A stretch of DNA of 64,000 nucleotides from Luscinia megarhynchos (lineage: Eukaryota > Chordata > Aves > Passeriformes > Turdidae): assembly GCA_034336665.1 (NCBI GenBank), contig CM067589.1, positions 6,482,374 through 6,546,373 on the forward strand, given 5' to 3'. The position numbers and the translations under genes are program-made. Of the stretch, positions 41,817 to 54,160 are shown piece after piece. Below the pieces are notes generated by a model that ran no database searches, was not told the DNA's origin, and saw nothing but the letters and a program-made list of their open reading frames with translations. Numbering within the stretch: the first letter of the stretch is position 1; each line of letters begins with the position of its first letter.

Positions 41817-42687
41817 GGCGCCGCTCCGCCGGCCGAGCAGCGCTGTGCCCCTCAGCCCCGGCTCTCTGCTGCGGCCCTGCCGCCTCCTCTGCCGCGCCTC
41901 CAATCCTCTTTTCTCTCCACCGCCCCCAGCTCCGCCCCAGGGCAGAGCCGTGCGCCGCCGCTGCTCGGCGACTCCGGGAACGGCAATAATTGAAGCCGAG
42001 CGTGGCGGGACCGGGGAGAGCATCGGGTCTCTGCTCGTCGGGAGCGGCGGGGGTGTGTGGATAGCAGGGTATCGGTCTGGTATCATGGAGCCCAAGACTG
42101 TCAGTCTCTGTGTTTCCTTCGCTCCCATAATCTGTATCCTCACATCTCCCCTTTGATGTCGTGTGGGCGCTCCTGAATTGTCCTTCAGGGCACTGGAAAG
42201 AAATCCCCTCACACGGGATGCAGGAGGTGGGCATGAAGCCTCAGCATTTCTCTGTGTCTACGAAACCAAGGTGATGCAGCACAGGGGAGAGCAGCTGTGC
42301 ACTGGGCTGGAGAGACCTGTCCATGTGCCTGTGTGTCTGTGTGTCTGTGATTGTGTAAACACTCGCAGTCATCTGAGTCACTGCCAACATTTCAAAAAGA
42401 ATTATCTTAAAAGTCCAAATTTGGTGATATCTTCACTGCTGGGACTGGCAATTGGCAGTAGCAGAACATGATGTTCAGAGCAGCTGGAAAAGGAGGGCTC
42501 AGGAAGCAGGGGCTGCGTTTCAGTGACCCTTCCCTGCACAAATCTCCTGAGAGCTGCCACATCATTGTTCAACTGCACTGAAGCTCCTTCTGAGTCTGGG
42601 AAAATGCTGCTCTGTGATGCTCAGGGCAGAGCAGTGGAGAGCATCTCCAGTGTGATCAACGCATTTCACTTGTTGAGTAACAAAACA

Positions 42688-42726
<39 letters not shown>

Positions 42727-43500
42727 CCTGCACATCGGGGTGGATTCACGCATGAATTTTCGCTCCCACAAGGATTCCCGTGGAGCCTACCTGAACACAA
42801 GCACACACAAACCAGGAACAAAGGCAGAGACACAACGAGACATGGACGCTGCTGGGGAAACCTGGAACCAACAGCAGCAGGGCCGGAGACTTGAGGGGAA
42901 GGACAAGATGTCAGACAGTCCGTGGCATAATTTGTTTACTCGCAGGCTGAACAGAGGGTAAAATTTCCAACGAGGCCCAAATACTTTCCTGAAGGCAGTT
43001 TTACCGGGACAGGCTCAAAAGCCGCATCAAAATTCTGACCCATCAGGAAGCAAAAACCGGTGAGCATCAGGGTGAGCTGAGGAGGGAAGAAGGGAAGGAG
43101 TAGGTGTAAGTGTGTGGGAATAGATAAATCTTACCATGTGCCTTATGTGTGCACATCTCTGGTCAGGAATGTTCCCGTAGATGTGCGTGCAAAGACTTGG
43201 ATGCAGGAGCAGGAATGGGAGTGAGGGTGCAGGTTTACACATCTATGGGGACGTGCCAGAAGGAGAAATGTCCGTGCTTGTGTCTGCTTTGGAAATGTTT
43301 TTGTACGCACCTCTGAGTAAATGCAGAGTTATGAACTACACTTTGGGTGTGTTTGTGATACTGTGAACACGTGTATGTGCAGTGGTGGGTGTTAAATTAT
43401 TTCTTTTTCTACTCTGGGTGCTGATTTATTCCCAGAAAGGCTTCAGGGAAGCTCAGCCGTGTGATGGAACTTAAGAGAAGCGACTCCAGGTAAAATGTGG
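41817..43500. repeat. Type-1 upstream flank, copy of F
   Basis: GC-box block near 41920-41945, 'aatcccctcacacgggatgc', (CA)n at 42689-42723, then the shared tail up to the 3' flank of G. Confidence 0.7.
42689..42723. repeat. (CA)n microsatellite, flank of F
   Basis: A pure ac tract of about 35 bp at the conserved position. Confidence 0.9.
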
Positions 43501-43853
43501 GCAAATAGGCACTGGCTGTGCCAAACTTTTCCCTGTCATTCGAGCAGGTCCCATCCTCAGCGAGCAACGAGCCAACATCTCCTGAGCCTTTCTGGAGTTG
43601 CCAATACACTCAGAAATACCTTCCCCGACCCCCTTGGCCGCTGCTGAAATGTTCCTGTCCATCAGAATTGTTTTGTACACATTGCAGGGCAGCATCCCTG
43701 TGCTCGGAGGGGTCTCTCGTGCAAGGCCGGGCCCGTGGTGGCTCCCGGCCGGGGTCCCGCGGCTTCCAGGCTCGGCTCGGTGCCGGTCCCGCCCAGCGGC
43801 GTCAGCCGGGAGCGGAGCGGCCCCTGCCGGCCCCGCCCGGCCCCGCCCGCGGC

Positions 43854-43892
43854 GGTTCGTGCCCGGCCGCAGCCCCGGCTCCTCTGCCCGTG
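43854..43892 (-). promoter_or_regulatory. 23-RSS of TRAV-G
   Basis: Array-type RSS: heptamer 43886-43892, nonamer 43854-43862. Followed by the CTCF-less flank type. Confidence 0.75.
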
Positions 43893-44659
43893 GCGCAGCG
43901 CGCAGTAATACACGGCCGCGTCCCCGCGCCGGGGCCGCCCGAGCCACAGCGCGCTCGATCGCCGATCTGCCGACACCCACAGAGTCCCCTCTGGCTCCAG
44001 CACGGGTTTCGTGCCTCGGACAGCCATTGCTACCAGCTGCGGTGCTTGGTCTGGGAATTGGCGATACCACTGGGTTGAGTCGGCAATAATTTCGGGGTGC
44101 AGACAAGTGAGGTTCAGGCCGCTGCCCTCGGTGGTCTCTGCCCACGGCTTCTGCTGCACTCGCTCTGTGTCATAAGCCACTGCTGTGAAAGAAGGCAGAA
44201 AGGACAAACATCGCAAAAACTGTGCGGTAATGAGTTTTTTTTTGCCACACAGCGTCAGAAACAGTGGTCACAAGACAGAGTCAGAGTGAAAGATACAGTG
44301 AGAAATTCGAAATTCTTGCATGCAGAGTTTAGGCAAAAGTCAGGTCCAAACACGTACACATGGATGGAGAAATGGAAAGATTTATTAAAGAACAGAATGA
44401 TGTATTCAGAGCAAAAATATAGGTGCATAGAAAATGAAGAATACGTGCACGTATACCGACAGAAATCACGAAGATTTCTGGGAATGAGAGATGGCAGAGA
44501 GGCAGGGAGAGAGAAGGAGCTGCATAGAAGAGACAAAAATCCGCCCCAGTCTCCCCGGGAAATACCCGAGCCCCAGCCCCGGCCCCCTTGGTGTCAAACC
44601 CGCGCACCGAGCAGCAGCGCGCCCAGCGCCGCCAGCCCCGCGCCCCGGCACCGCCGCAT
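43893..44659 (-). CDS. TRAV segment G
   Basis: The leader is 44608-44659 (type 2), the intron 428 bp, and the V exon 43893-44179 (287 nt). Reads VAYDTERVQQKPWAETTEG, LNLTCLHPEIIADSTQ, WYRQFPDQAPQLVAMAVRGTKPVLEPEG, YYCALR. Nearly the same V domain as C, yet the 3' flank (43.5-43.85 kb) is that of B/I/M and lacks the CTCF motif. The switch falls in the invariant FR3-RSS block. Trp41 is kept; open frame. Confidence 0.85.
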
Positions 44660-46085
44660 GGCGCCGGCCGAGCCTCGCTGCCCCTCAGCCCCGGCTCTCT
44701 GCTCCGGCAGCGCCCGCTTCTCTCCCGTGCTCTGCCCTCCCCCGCCGCCAGCCCCGCCCCGGGGCTGAGCCCTGCGCCGGTGCCGCTCGGGCTCTCGCCG
44801 GCTCCTGGCTGGGTGCGGGGGGGACGAGAGCGGTGGGAGCGGGGCAGCGCTCGGAGCTGCGGCCCACGGAGACAGCGGGGCCAAGTGCGCCGAGCGGGAG
44901 CCGTTTGTCCCGGGAGCACAGGACCCACAGATTCTTTTCTCCCCTCTCCCCCACCGTCTATTCCTTCCCGTTCTCCCTCCACTGGAAAGTGGGGATTTCA
45001 GAATTGTCCTTCATGGCACGAGTTTGTATGGACGGATAAGGGGCACAAGAGGCAGAGGGTCCTGCTGGCCTCCAGACGCCGGGCTCCTTGCCTGGCAAAG
45101 AGAGCACCTGTGGCGGCAAAGTTTGGAAAGGCAGAAAAACGGTTGTGCGATATCAGCGGGGAGAGAGGAGTGGGATTGTGTGAGAGAAAGAAGTCTGCAG
45201 TCAGGAAGGTCAGTGAGGAAGGAGGGACAGGAGCTTCTGCACGCACCAGAGTTCTGATAGTTCTGCAGCCTGTGATGAAGACCATGGTGAGGGAGGCTGT
45301 CCCCCTACAGCCTATGAAAGTTTATGGTAAAGCTATAATCTATCCCGTGGAAGATCCAAAGCCACAGCAGGTGAATGTGTCCTTAAGGAAGCTGTGAGCC
45401 CGTGGGAACTCCCACTGATGCAAGGTTCATGGCAGGACTGTATCTTTATGGATAGCAGCCCATTCTGGAGCTCCATTCCGGATGTGATTTTCTGGCAGGA
45501 TGTTTGGGTAAAATTGTCAGGGAAATCCATCAAGTCCTGCGAATGAGAAGGAGCCATTTGCATTGTGAACACCTTCTCAGTGGGGAGATTAGGTGTGACT
45601 GTATCCACATGTGGTGTTGGACAACGTGAACAGTTTGTTTAGAAAGAAAATAATCTGCATAATGAATCCGACAAATGAGCTAAAATTTCAGAGAAACGTG
45701 CTATTGGTGGCTCTTCACATGACGGCCGGGAGACGTCCCTTGTCTTTCAGGAAAAAAAAAATAGAGAAGATGAGAGAAGAAAGAGACCTGCCATGGGCTG
45801 GGTGGGAATGTGTGCCCTAGCTCATGCACTTTTGAGATACCATTGCATATTGGCCAAAGGCTGCCACATTCCCCAGAACACACAGAGTCCCTTCAGAAGG
45901 AGCAAGAGATGGTTTAGGAAGGACCTTACTGCGCTCCGTGCCCCGCGCAGACCGTGTCAGTGCCGACACGGAGCCGTGGCCGGGCGGGGCTGTTGCTGCC
46001 CCAGGAGCGGAGCTGCCGCAGCCGCGCTGGGCAGAGGGGCTGAGCGCGCGCGGGGACTCGGAGCTGGAGCTGCCGGGGGCGGAGC

Positions 46086-46105
46086 GGCAGCGCCCCCTGC
46101 TGGCC
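46086..46105 (-). promoter_or_regulatory. CTCF-like motif of TRAV-H
   Basis: Same 20-bp motif, orientation and spacing as in A. Confidence 0.7.
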
Positions 46106-46150
46106 GCGGGCGGCGCTGTGCCCCCGGCCCCGCCCGGCCCCGCCCGCGGC

Positions 46151-46189
46151 GGTTCGTGCCCGGCCGCAGCCCCGGCTCCTCTGCCCGTG
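46151..46189 (-). promoter_or_regulatory. 23-RSS of TRAV-H
   Basis: Array-type RSS: heptamer 46183-46189, nonamer 46151-46159. Confidence 0.75.
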
Positions 46190-46982
46190 GCCCAGCGCGC
46201 AGTAATACACGGCCGCGTCCCCGCGCCGGGGCCGCCCGAGCCACAGCGCGCTCCAACGCCCGTCCTCCGACACCGACAGCTTTCCTGCGATGGCCGGGAC
46301 ATCCTTGGATCCTATAGCAGCGAGTGCCAGGAATTCGGGGCTTTGGCCCGGGAGCTGACGGTAGAAATGGATGTATTCGCCAGTCCGTTTGCTGGGGTGT
46401 GAGCAGTTGATTCCGATGCCGGTGCCCTCGGTGGTCTCCAGGAATGGCTCCTGCTGCACCTGGGCTCTGCCTGAAGTCACTGCCCAGATCAGAAGAAAGA
46501 CAAACCTGAATTCCGACATTGCCGTGGTGAACAGAACAAAGCCCGCATGCACAGAGACCGTGAGGAAAAAGATTTCAATACACGCAGGAACTGAAGTGTC
46601 CAAAAGTCGTTGCGGAGAGATGAATGCCTGAATAAAAGGACAGCCGCCGCAGACCGGCAGCAGGAGGGAGAAAGCACGTAATGGCAGTAAAGTTTGAAGG
46701 GGTAAGGACTGACGTTGTGAGTTATAAAGTAGGAACACTTGTGCAGCATTAGGCAGAGATTAGAATCCGAGAATTTCTGAGGGAGAATGAGATGGAGAAG
46801 AGGGAGGGATAAATAGGAGAACAGTTCGCGGGCAGAGGTGTGTGAAGCAGGCGGGCAGGACGGCAGCCTGGACGGACGCGCGGGATGAGCCCAGCCCCGG
46901 CCGCGGCCCCTTGGCCGCCCCCCCGCGCACCGAGCAGCAGCGCGGCCAGCGCCGCCAGCCCCGCGCCCCGACACCGCCGCAT
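46190..46982 (-). CDS. TRAV segment H
   Basis: The leader is 46931-46982 (type 1), the intron 451 bp, and the V exon 46190-46479. Reads VTSGRAQVQQEPFLETTEG, GINCSHPSKRTGEYI, HFYRQLPGQSPEFLALAAIGSKDV, KLSVSEDGRWSALWLG. Closest relative is D. Core Trp41 is Phe. Just above the leader, its promoter has five ttctc units followed by 'ttgtctctgcagcc', the clearest short form of the repeat that is hugely expanded in J. Open frame. Confidence 0.85.
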
Positions 46983-47872
46983 GGCGCCGCTCCGCCGGCC
47001 GAGCAGCGCTGTGCCCCTCAGCCCCGGCTCTCTGCTGCGGCCTTCCGCCTCCTCTCCCGCGCCTCCACTTCTCTTCTCTTCTCTTCTCTTGTCTCTGCAG
47101 CCACCAGCTCCGCCCCGGGGCAGAGCCGTGCGCTGACGCTGCTCGGCGAGTCTGGACACTGCAAGAAGGGGAGGCGAGAGAGGTGGGAGTGAGGCGACAG
47201 TCGGGTCTCTGCACGTCGGGAGCGAAGGGGCCGGGGTGATGGTAAGGAGTCAGGATGGTATCATGGAGTCCAAGACTGAGAGTTCCTGTGTTTCTTTCAC
47301 TCCCATAATCTGTTTCCTCACATCCCCCCTTTGCTGTCATGTGGGCACTCCTGATTTGTCCTTCAGGACACTGGAAAGAAATCCCCTCACACAGGATGCA
47401 GGAGGTGGGCATAAAACCTCAGCATTTCTCCGTGTCCACGAAACCAAGCTGATATAGCACAGGGGAGAGCAGCTGTGCACTGGGCTGGAGAGACCTGTCC
47501 GTGTGTCCCTGTGTACGCCTGTCCGTGTGTCTGTGATTGTGTGAGCACTCGCAGTCATCTGAGTCACTGCCAACATTTCAGAAACAATCAAGTAAAATGT
47601 CCAAACTTGGGTGATACCATCCTTGATGGGGCTGGAAATTTGCAGTAGCAGAACATGATGTTTAGAACAGCTGGAAAATGAGAGCTCAGGAAGCAGGGGC
47701 TGCGTTTCAGTGACCCTTCACTGCACAAATCCCCTGAGAGCTTCTACATGATTGTTCAACTGCACTCAGGCTCCTTCTGAGCCTGGGAAAATGCTGCTCT
47801 GAGATGCTCAGGGCAGAGCAGTGGAGAGCATCTCCAGTGTGATCAATGCATTTCACTTGTTCAGTAACAGCA

Positions 47873-47874
47873 GG

Positions 47875-47905
<31 letters not shown>

Positions 47906-47912
47906 GACACAC
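47873..47912. repeat. (CA)n microsatellite, flank of H
   Basis: About 28 bp pure ac plus interrupted units at the conserved position. Confidence 0.9.
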
Positions 47913-49046
47913 AGACGCTCCTTCACATCAGGGTGGATTCATGCACGAATTTTCGCTCCCACAAGGATTCCTGTGGACACTGCCTGAACACAAGCACACA
48001 CAAACCAGGAACACAGGCAGAGGCACAACCAGCCATGGACGCTTCTTTGGAAACCTGGAATGAACAGCAGCAGGACCGGAGCCTTGTGGGAAAGTACAAG
48101 GAGTCAGACAGACCTTGGCACAGTTTGTTGACTCACAGGCTGAACGGAGGGTAAAATTTCCAACGAGGCCCCAATACTTTCCTGAAGGCAGATTTACCAG
48201 AGCAGGATCTAAAGCAGGAGCCAAATGCTGACCCATCAGGAAGCAAAAACCGGTGAGCATCAGGGTGAGCTGAGGAGGGAAGAAGGGAAGGAGTAGGTGT
48301 AAGTGTGTGAGAAGAGATAAATGTTACTATGTGCTTTATGTGTGCACATCTCTGGTCAGGAATGTTCCCGTAGATGTGCGTGCAAAGACTTGGAAACAGG
48401 AGCAGGAATGAGAGTGAACGTGAGTGTTTGCACATCTGTGGGGAAGTGCCAGAAGGAGAAATGTCAGTGTTTGTGACTTCACTGTCAGTGTCTGTGCACA
48501 CACCTCTGCATAAATGCAGAGCTATGAGTTACTCTTTGGGTGTGTTTGTAATACTGTGAACACGTGTATGTGCAGTGGTGGATGTTTGATTATTTCTTCT
48601 TCTACTCTGGGTGCTGATTTATTCCCAGAAAGGCTTCAGGGAAGCTCAGCGATGTGATGGAACTGAGGAGAAGCGACTTCAGTTAAAATGCGGGCATATT
48701 GGCACTGACTGTGCCAGCCTATTCCCCGTCATTCGCGCAGGTCCCATCCTCAGCGAGCAACGAGCCAACATCTCCTCGGCCTTTCTGTAGTTGCCAATAC
48801 GCTCAGAAATACCTTCCCCGGCTCCCTTGGCCGCTGCTGAAATGTTCCTGTGCATCAGAATTGTTTTGTACACATTGCAGGGCAGCATCCCTGTGCCCGG
48901 AGGGGTCTCTCGTGCAAGGCCGGGCCCGTGGTGGCTCCCGGCCGGGGTCCCGCGGCTTCCAGGCTCGGCTCGGTGCCGGTCCCGCCCAGCGGCGTCAGCC
49001 GGGAGCGGAGCGGCCCCTGCCGGCCCCTGCCGGCCCCGCCCGCGGC

Positions 49047-49085
49047 GGTTCGTGCCCGGCCGCAGCCCCGGCTCCTCTGCCCGTG
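49047..49085 (-). promoter_or_regulatory. 23-RSS of TRAV-I
   Basis: Array-type RSS: heptamer 49079-49085, nonamer 49047-49055. CTCF-less flank. Confidence 0.75.
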
Positions 49086-49894
49086 GCCCAGCGCGCAGTA
49101 ATACACGGCCGCGTCCCCGCGCCGGGGCCGCCCGAGCCACAGCGCGCTCGATCGCCGATCTGCCGACACCCAGAGCTGTCCTGCAATGTCCGGCAGCTCT
49201 CTGACCCCTTTGTGAGCGCTGACGAGGACCTCGGGTCCTCTGCCCGGGCAATGACGATACCAGTAGATGTACTCATTGGTCTGGATTTGGGGATGTGAGC
49301 AGCTGATGTTGATTCCAGTGCCCTCGGTGGTCTCCAGCGTCGCTTCCTGTTGTACCTGGGCTTTGGCCACGGCCACTGCACGGGAGAAACGAACAATCGC
49401 TTTCCATCAGCAGCAAATGCCGTGCACGCAGAGATGGGAAAGGGCAGAGGAGGACAGATCACAGATAGCTGGGATGTGTTCTGAGAATAAGGGATGGAGA
49501 TAGGATTTCTCGGAGAGTGATTACATGGAGATAAGAGTGCAGGATATTTTGGAGAAGTGTCAGACTGCAGAAGAGAAGAGTGGAAAGAGGGAAGCGGGTC
49601 TGAAATGAATGGACGGGGAGATGATTGCATAAATGGATGAATGACTGAAGAAATGGAGCCGGACAGCAGGCAGGCAGGGAGAGAACGAATTCATTGAGGA
49701 GAGCAGCGTTGCGTGCAGTGCGTGAAAAAGAAGGAAGGAGAAGCACGAGTGGCAGAGACAAATCCCGAGCCTAGTGCTTATCCCAGGCACACCCAGACCC
49801 CCAGACACAGCCTCTGCCACCTGCACCGCCACCCCCGCGCACCGAGCAGCAGCGCGCCCAGCGCCGCCAGCCCCGCGCCCCGGCACCGCCGCAT
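49086..49894 (-). CDS. TRAV segment I
   Basis: The leader is 49843-49894 (type 2), the intron 467 bp, and the V exon 49086-49375. Reads VAVAKAQVQQEATLETTEG (Ala replaces Pro), NISCSHPQIQTNEYI, YWYRHCPGRGPEVLVSAHKGVRELPD, QLWVSADRRSSALWLG. FR2 has HC where relatives have QL, giving an unpaired Cys at a surface usually contacting the partner chain. Trp41 is kept. Open; folding or pairing may be affected. Confidence 0.85.
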
Positions 49895-51282
49895 GGCGCC
49901 GGCCGAGCCTCGCTGCCCCTCAGCCCCGGCTCTCTGCTCCGGCAGCGCCCGCTTCTCTCCCGTGCTCTGCCCTCCCCCGCCGCCAGCCCCGCCCCGGGGC
50001 TGAGCCCTGCGCCGGTGCCGCTCGGGCTCTCGCCGGCTCCTGGCTGGGTGCGGGGGGGACGAGAGCGGTGGGAGCGGGGCAGCGCTCGGAGCTGCGGCCC
50101 ACGGAGACAGCGGGGCCAAGTGCGCCGAGCGGGAGCCGTTTGTCCCGGGAGCACAGGACCCACAGATTCTTTTCTCCCCTCTCCCCCGCCGTCTATTCCT
50201 TCCCGTTCCCCCTCCACGGGGACGTCGGGATTTCCGAATTGTCCTTCGGGGCACGTGTTTGTAAGAACAGACAAGGGGCACAAGAGGCGGAAGGTCCAGC
50301 TGGCCGGCAAAGATTGGAAAGGCAGAAAAACGGTTGAGCGATATCAGCGGGGCGAGAGGAGTGGGATTGTGTGAGAGAAAGAACTCTGCAGTCAGGAAGG
50401 TCAGTGAGGAAGGAAGGAGAGGAGCTTCTGCAGGCACCAGAGCGCTGATATTTCTGCAGCCTGTGATGAAACCATGGTGAGGGAGGCTGTCCCCCTACAG
50501 CCTATGAGGGTCCGTGGTAGCGCAGAAATGCATCCCATGGAAGATCCAAAGCCACAGCAGGTGAATGTGTCTTTAAGGAAAGTGTGGAAACTCCCACTGA
50601 AGCAAGGTCCTGGCAGGACTGTACCTCCATGGAGAGGAGCCCATTTTGGGGCTCCAAACTGAATGTGTTTTTCTGGCGGGATGTGTGGGTAAAATTGTCA
50701 GGGAAATGCATCAAGTCCCGAGAATCAGAAGGAGTCCCTTGCATTCTGAACACGTTCTCAGTGGAGAGATTAGGTGTGACTGCATGGACGTGTAGTTTCG
50801 GACTCTGTGAACAGTTTATTTAGAAAGAATACAATCTGCATAATGGATCCGACAAATGAGCTAAAATTTCAGAGAAACATGCTATTGGCGGCTACTCACA
50901 TAAAAGACCTGGAGATGTCCCTTGCCTTGCAGAAAAGGCAAAATAGAGCTCAGAAGCTTTGGGAAGATGAAAGAGGATAGAGACCTGACATGAGCTGGGT
51001 GACAATGTGTGCCCTAGCTCATGCACTATTGAGACACCATTGCAGATTGACCAAAGGCTGCCACATGCCCCAGAACACACAGAGTCATTCCTGAAAAAGC
51101 AAGAGATGGCTTGGGAAGGACCGTGCTGCGCTCCGAGCCCCGCGCAGACCGTGTCAGTGCTGACACGGAGCCGTGGCCGGGCGGGGCTGTTGCTGCCCCA
51201 GGAGCGGAGCTGCCGCAGCCGCGCTGGGCAGAGGGGCTGAGCGCGCGCGGGGACTCGGAGCTGGAGCTGCCGGGGGCGGAGC

Positions 51283-51302
51283 GGCAGCGCCCCCTGCTGG
51301 CC
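51283..51302 (-). promoter_or_regulatory. CTCF-like motif of TRAV-J
   Basis: Same 20-bp motif, orientation and spacing as in A. Confidence 0.7.
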
Positions 51303-51347
51303 GCGGGCGGCGCTGTGCCCCCGGCCCCGCCCGGCCCCGCCCGCGGC

Positions 51348-51386
51348 GGTTCGTGCCCGGCCGCAGCCCCGGCTCCTCTGCCCGTG
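51348..51386 (-). promoter_or_regulatory. 23-RSS of TRAV-J
   Basis: Array-type RSS: heptamer 51380-51386, nonamer 51348-51356. Confidence 0.75.
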
Positions 51387-52223
51387 GCCCAGCGCGCAGT
51401 AATACACGGCCGCGTCCCCGCGCCGGGGCCGCCCGAGCCACAGCGCGCTCCAGCGCCCGTCCGCCGACACCGACAGCTTTCCTGCGATGGCCGGGACATC
51501 CTTGGACGTTCTAGCCGTGGATGCGAGGAATTCGATGCTTTGTCCCGGGAGCTGACGGTAGAAGCAGGTGAAATCCACTGTCTGTTTGTTGGGGTGTGAG
51601 CAGTTGATTCTGATGCCGGTGCCCTCGGTGGTCTCCAGGAATGGTTCCTGATGCACCTGGGCTCTGCCTGGAGCCACTGCCGGGGACAGAAAAAGGACAA
51701 ACCAAAAATCCTACATTGACCTACACCACTTAACAAAGCTCGCAGAACGAGTTAGGAACGTGCAGAGACGGGGAAGAAAACAGTTCTTAGGGAATTTCAA
51801 GATACCCCAGGAACAGAAGTGTCCATAAGTCGTTTGTGGAGAGATGAATGCGCGAGATAAAGGACGCTCAGGAGAGTCACTTGAGAAAGGGGGGAGCGAG
51901 GAGAAAGCCCGAAAAGGGAAAAAACTTAGAACAGATAAATGGTAAGGGGGTGATTTCGAATGTTGTGAAAAAGCAACTTTTTTCAGAGATGAGCAGATAA
52001 TAGAATCCGGAGATTTCTGAAGGAGAATGAGATGGAGAAGAGGGAGGGATGAACGGGAGAACCGTTCTCGGGAAGAGCTGTGTGTATAAGCCAGGCAGGA
52101 CGGCAGCCTGGAGAGACGTGCGGGATGAGCCCAGCCCCGGCCGCAGCCCCTTGGCCGCCCCCCCCTCGCACCGAGCAGCAGCGCGGCCAGCGCCGCCAGC
52201 CCCGCGCCCCGACACCGCCGCAT
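51387..52223 (-). CDS. TRAV segment J
   Basis: The leader is 52172-52223 (type 1), the intron 495 bp, and the V exon 51387-51676. Reads VAPGRAQVHQEPFLETTEG, RINCSHPNKQTVDFT, CFYRQLPGQSIEFLASTARTSKDV, KLSVSADGRWSALWLG. Core Trp41 is Phe and the preceding residue is an extra Cys. Directly upstream of its start codon region a (TTCTC)n array of about 1.06 kb separates the GC-box promoter from the leader, so transcription or the 5' UTR is probably abnormal although the coding frame is intact. Confidence 0.85.
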
Positions 52224-52313
52224 GGCGCCGCTCCGCCGGCCGAGCAGCGCTGTGCCCCTCAGCCCCGGCTCTCTGCTGCGGCCCTGCCGCCTCCTCTGCC
52301 GCGCCTCCACTCC

Positions 52314-53372
52314 TCTTCTCTTCTCTTCTCTTCTCTTCTCTTCTCTTCTCTTCTCTTCTCTTCTCTTCTCTTCTCTTCTCTTCTCTTCTCTTCTCTTCTC
52401 TTCTCTTCTCTTCTCTTCTCTTCTCTTCTCTTCTCTTCTCTTCTCTTCTCTTCTCTTCTCTTCTCTTCTCTTCTCTTCTCTTCTCTTCTCTTCTCTTCTC
52501 TTCTCTTCTCTTCTCTTCTCTTCTCTTCTCTTCTCTTCTCTTCTCTTCTCTTCTCTTCTCTTCTCTTCTCTTCTCTTCTCTTCTCTTCTCTTCTCTTCTC
52601 TTCTCTTCTCTTCTCTTCTCTTCTCTTCTCTTCTCTTCTCTTCTCTTCTCTTCTCTTCTCTTCTCTTCTCTTCTCTTCTCTTCTCTTCTCTTCTCTTCTC
52701 TTCTCTTCTCTTCTCTTCTCTTCTCTTCTCTTCTCTTCTCTTCTCTTCTCTTCTCTTCTCTTCTCTTCTCTTCTCTTCTCTTCTCTTCTCTTCTCTTCTC
52801 TTCTCTTCTCTTCTCTTCTCTTCTCTTCTCTTCTCTTCTCTTCTCTTCTCTTCTCTTCTCTTCTCTTCTCTTCTCTTCCTCTTCTCTTCTCTTCTCTTCT
52901 CTTCTCTTCTCTTCTCTTCTCTTCTCTTCTCTTCTCTTCTCTTCTCTTCTCTTCTCTTCTCTTCTCTTCTCTCTTCTCTTCTCTTCTCTTCTCTTCTCTT
53001 CTCTTCTCTTCTCTTCTCTTCTCTTCTCTTCTCTTCTCTTCTCTTCTCTTCTCTTCTCTTCTCTTCTCTTCTCTTCTCTTCTCTTCTCTTCTCTTCTCTT
53101 CTCTTCTCTTCTCTTCTCTTCTCTTCTCTTCTCTTCTCTTCTCTTCTCTTCTCTTCTCTTCTCTTCTCTTCTCTTCTCTTCTCTTCTCTTCTCTTCTCTT
53201 CTCTTCTCTTCTCTTCTCTTCTCTTCTCTTCTCTTCTCTTCTCTTCTCTTCTCTTCTCTTCTCTTCTCTTCTCTTCTCTTCTCTCTTTCTGCTTCTCTTC
53301 TCTTCTCTTCTCTTCTCTTCTCTTCTCTTCTCTTCTCTTCTCTTCTCTTCTCTTCTCTTCCTCTTCTCTACT
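52314..53372. repeat. (TTCTC)n pentanucleotide array, about 1.06 kb
   Basis: About 210 units of ttctc, pure apart from three slips (near 52878, 52970 and 53281-53295). It is a fully polypyrimidine (plus) / polypurine (minus, GAGAA) tract. It lies between leader exon J and the GC boxes at about 53377-53397. The 591-, 501-, 469- and 612-codon open frames through it are artefacts. Confidence 0.98.
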
Positions 53373-54120
53373 CTCCACCGCCCCCAGCTCCGCCCCAGGG
53401 CAGAACCGTGCGCCGCCGCTGCTCGGCGAGTCCGGGCAGAAAGGAAGGCAGAGCAGTGGGAGTGGGGCGAAGCGTCGGGTCTCTGCACGTCGGGAGCGGC
53501 GGGGCCGGGGTGCATGGCGGGGGGGTCGGGCTGGTGTCATGGGGCTCAAGACCCGGCAGTCTCTGTGTTTCTTTCACTCCCATAATCTGTTTCCTCACGT
53601 CCCCCCTTTGCTGTCTTGTGGGCACTCCTGAATTGTCCTTCAGGGCACCAGAAAGAAATCCCCTCACACAGGATGCAGGCGGTGGGCATGAAGCCTCAGC
53701 CTTTCTCCGTGTCCACGAAACCAAGCTGATGCAGCACAGGGGAGAGCAGCTGTGCACTGGGCTGGAGAGACCTGTCTGTGCGTCCGTGTGTCTGTGTGTC
53801 TGTGAGCACTCTCAGTCTTACTGAGGCATTGCCAACATTTCTAAACGGATTAAGTTTAAAATTCAATCTGGGGCCCTTGTTGGGGACAGCAGTAGCAGAG
53901 CATGATTTTCTGAGCAGCTGGAAAAAGAGGGCTCAGTAAACAAGGGCTACATTTCAGCGCCTCTTCCCTGGACAAATCTCCTGCAGTCTGCTACATCACT
54001 GTTGAACTGCACTCAGGCTCCTTCTGAGTCTGGGAAAATGCTGCTCTGAGATGCTCAGGGCAGAGCAGCGGGGAGCATCTCCAGTGTGATCAACGCATTT
54101 CACTTGTTGAGTAACACAAC

Positions 54121-54160
54121 AGGACACACACACACACAAACACTCACAGACACACAAACG
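54121..54160. repeat. (CA)n microsatellite, flank of J
   Basis: A short, interrupted ac tract at the conserved position. Confidence 0.8.

Noticed and set aside
51711..53824. Open frames of 469-612 codons on both strands
   Set aside because: Translated (TTCTC)n/(GAGAA)n microsatellite; a 5-nt repeat without stop codons stays open in every frame.
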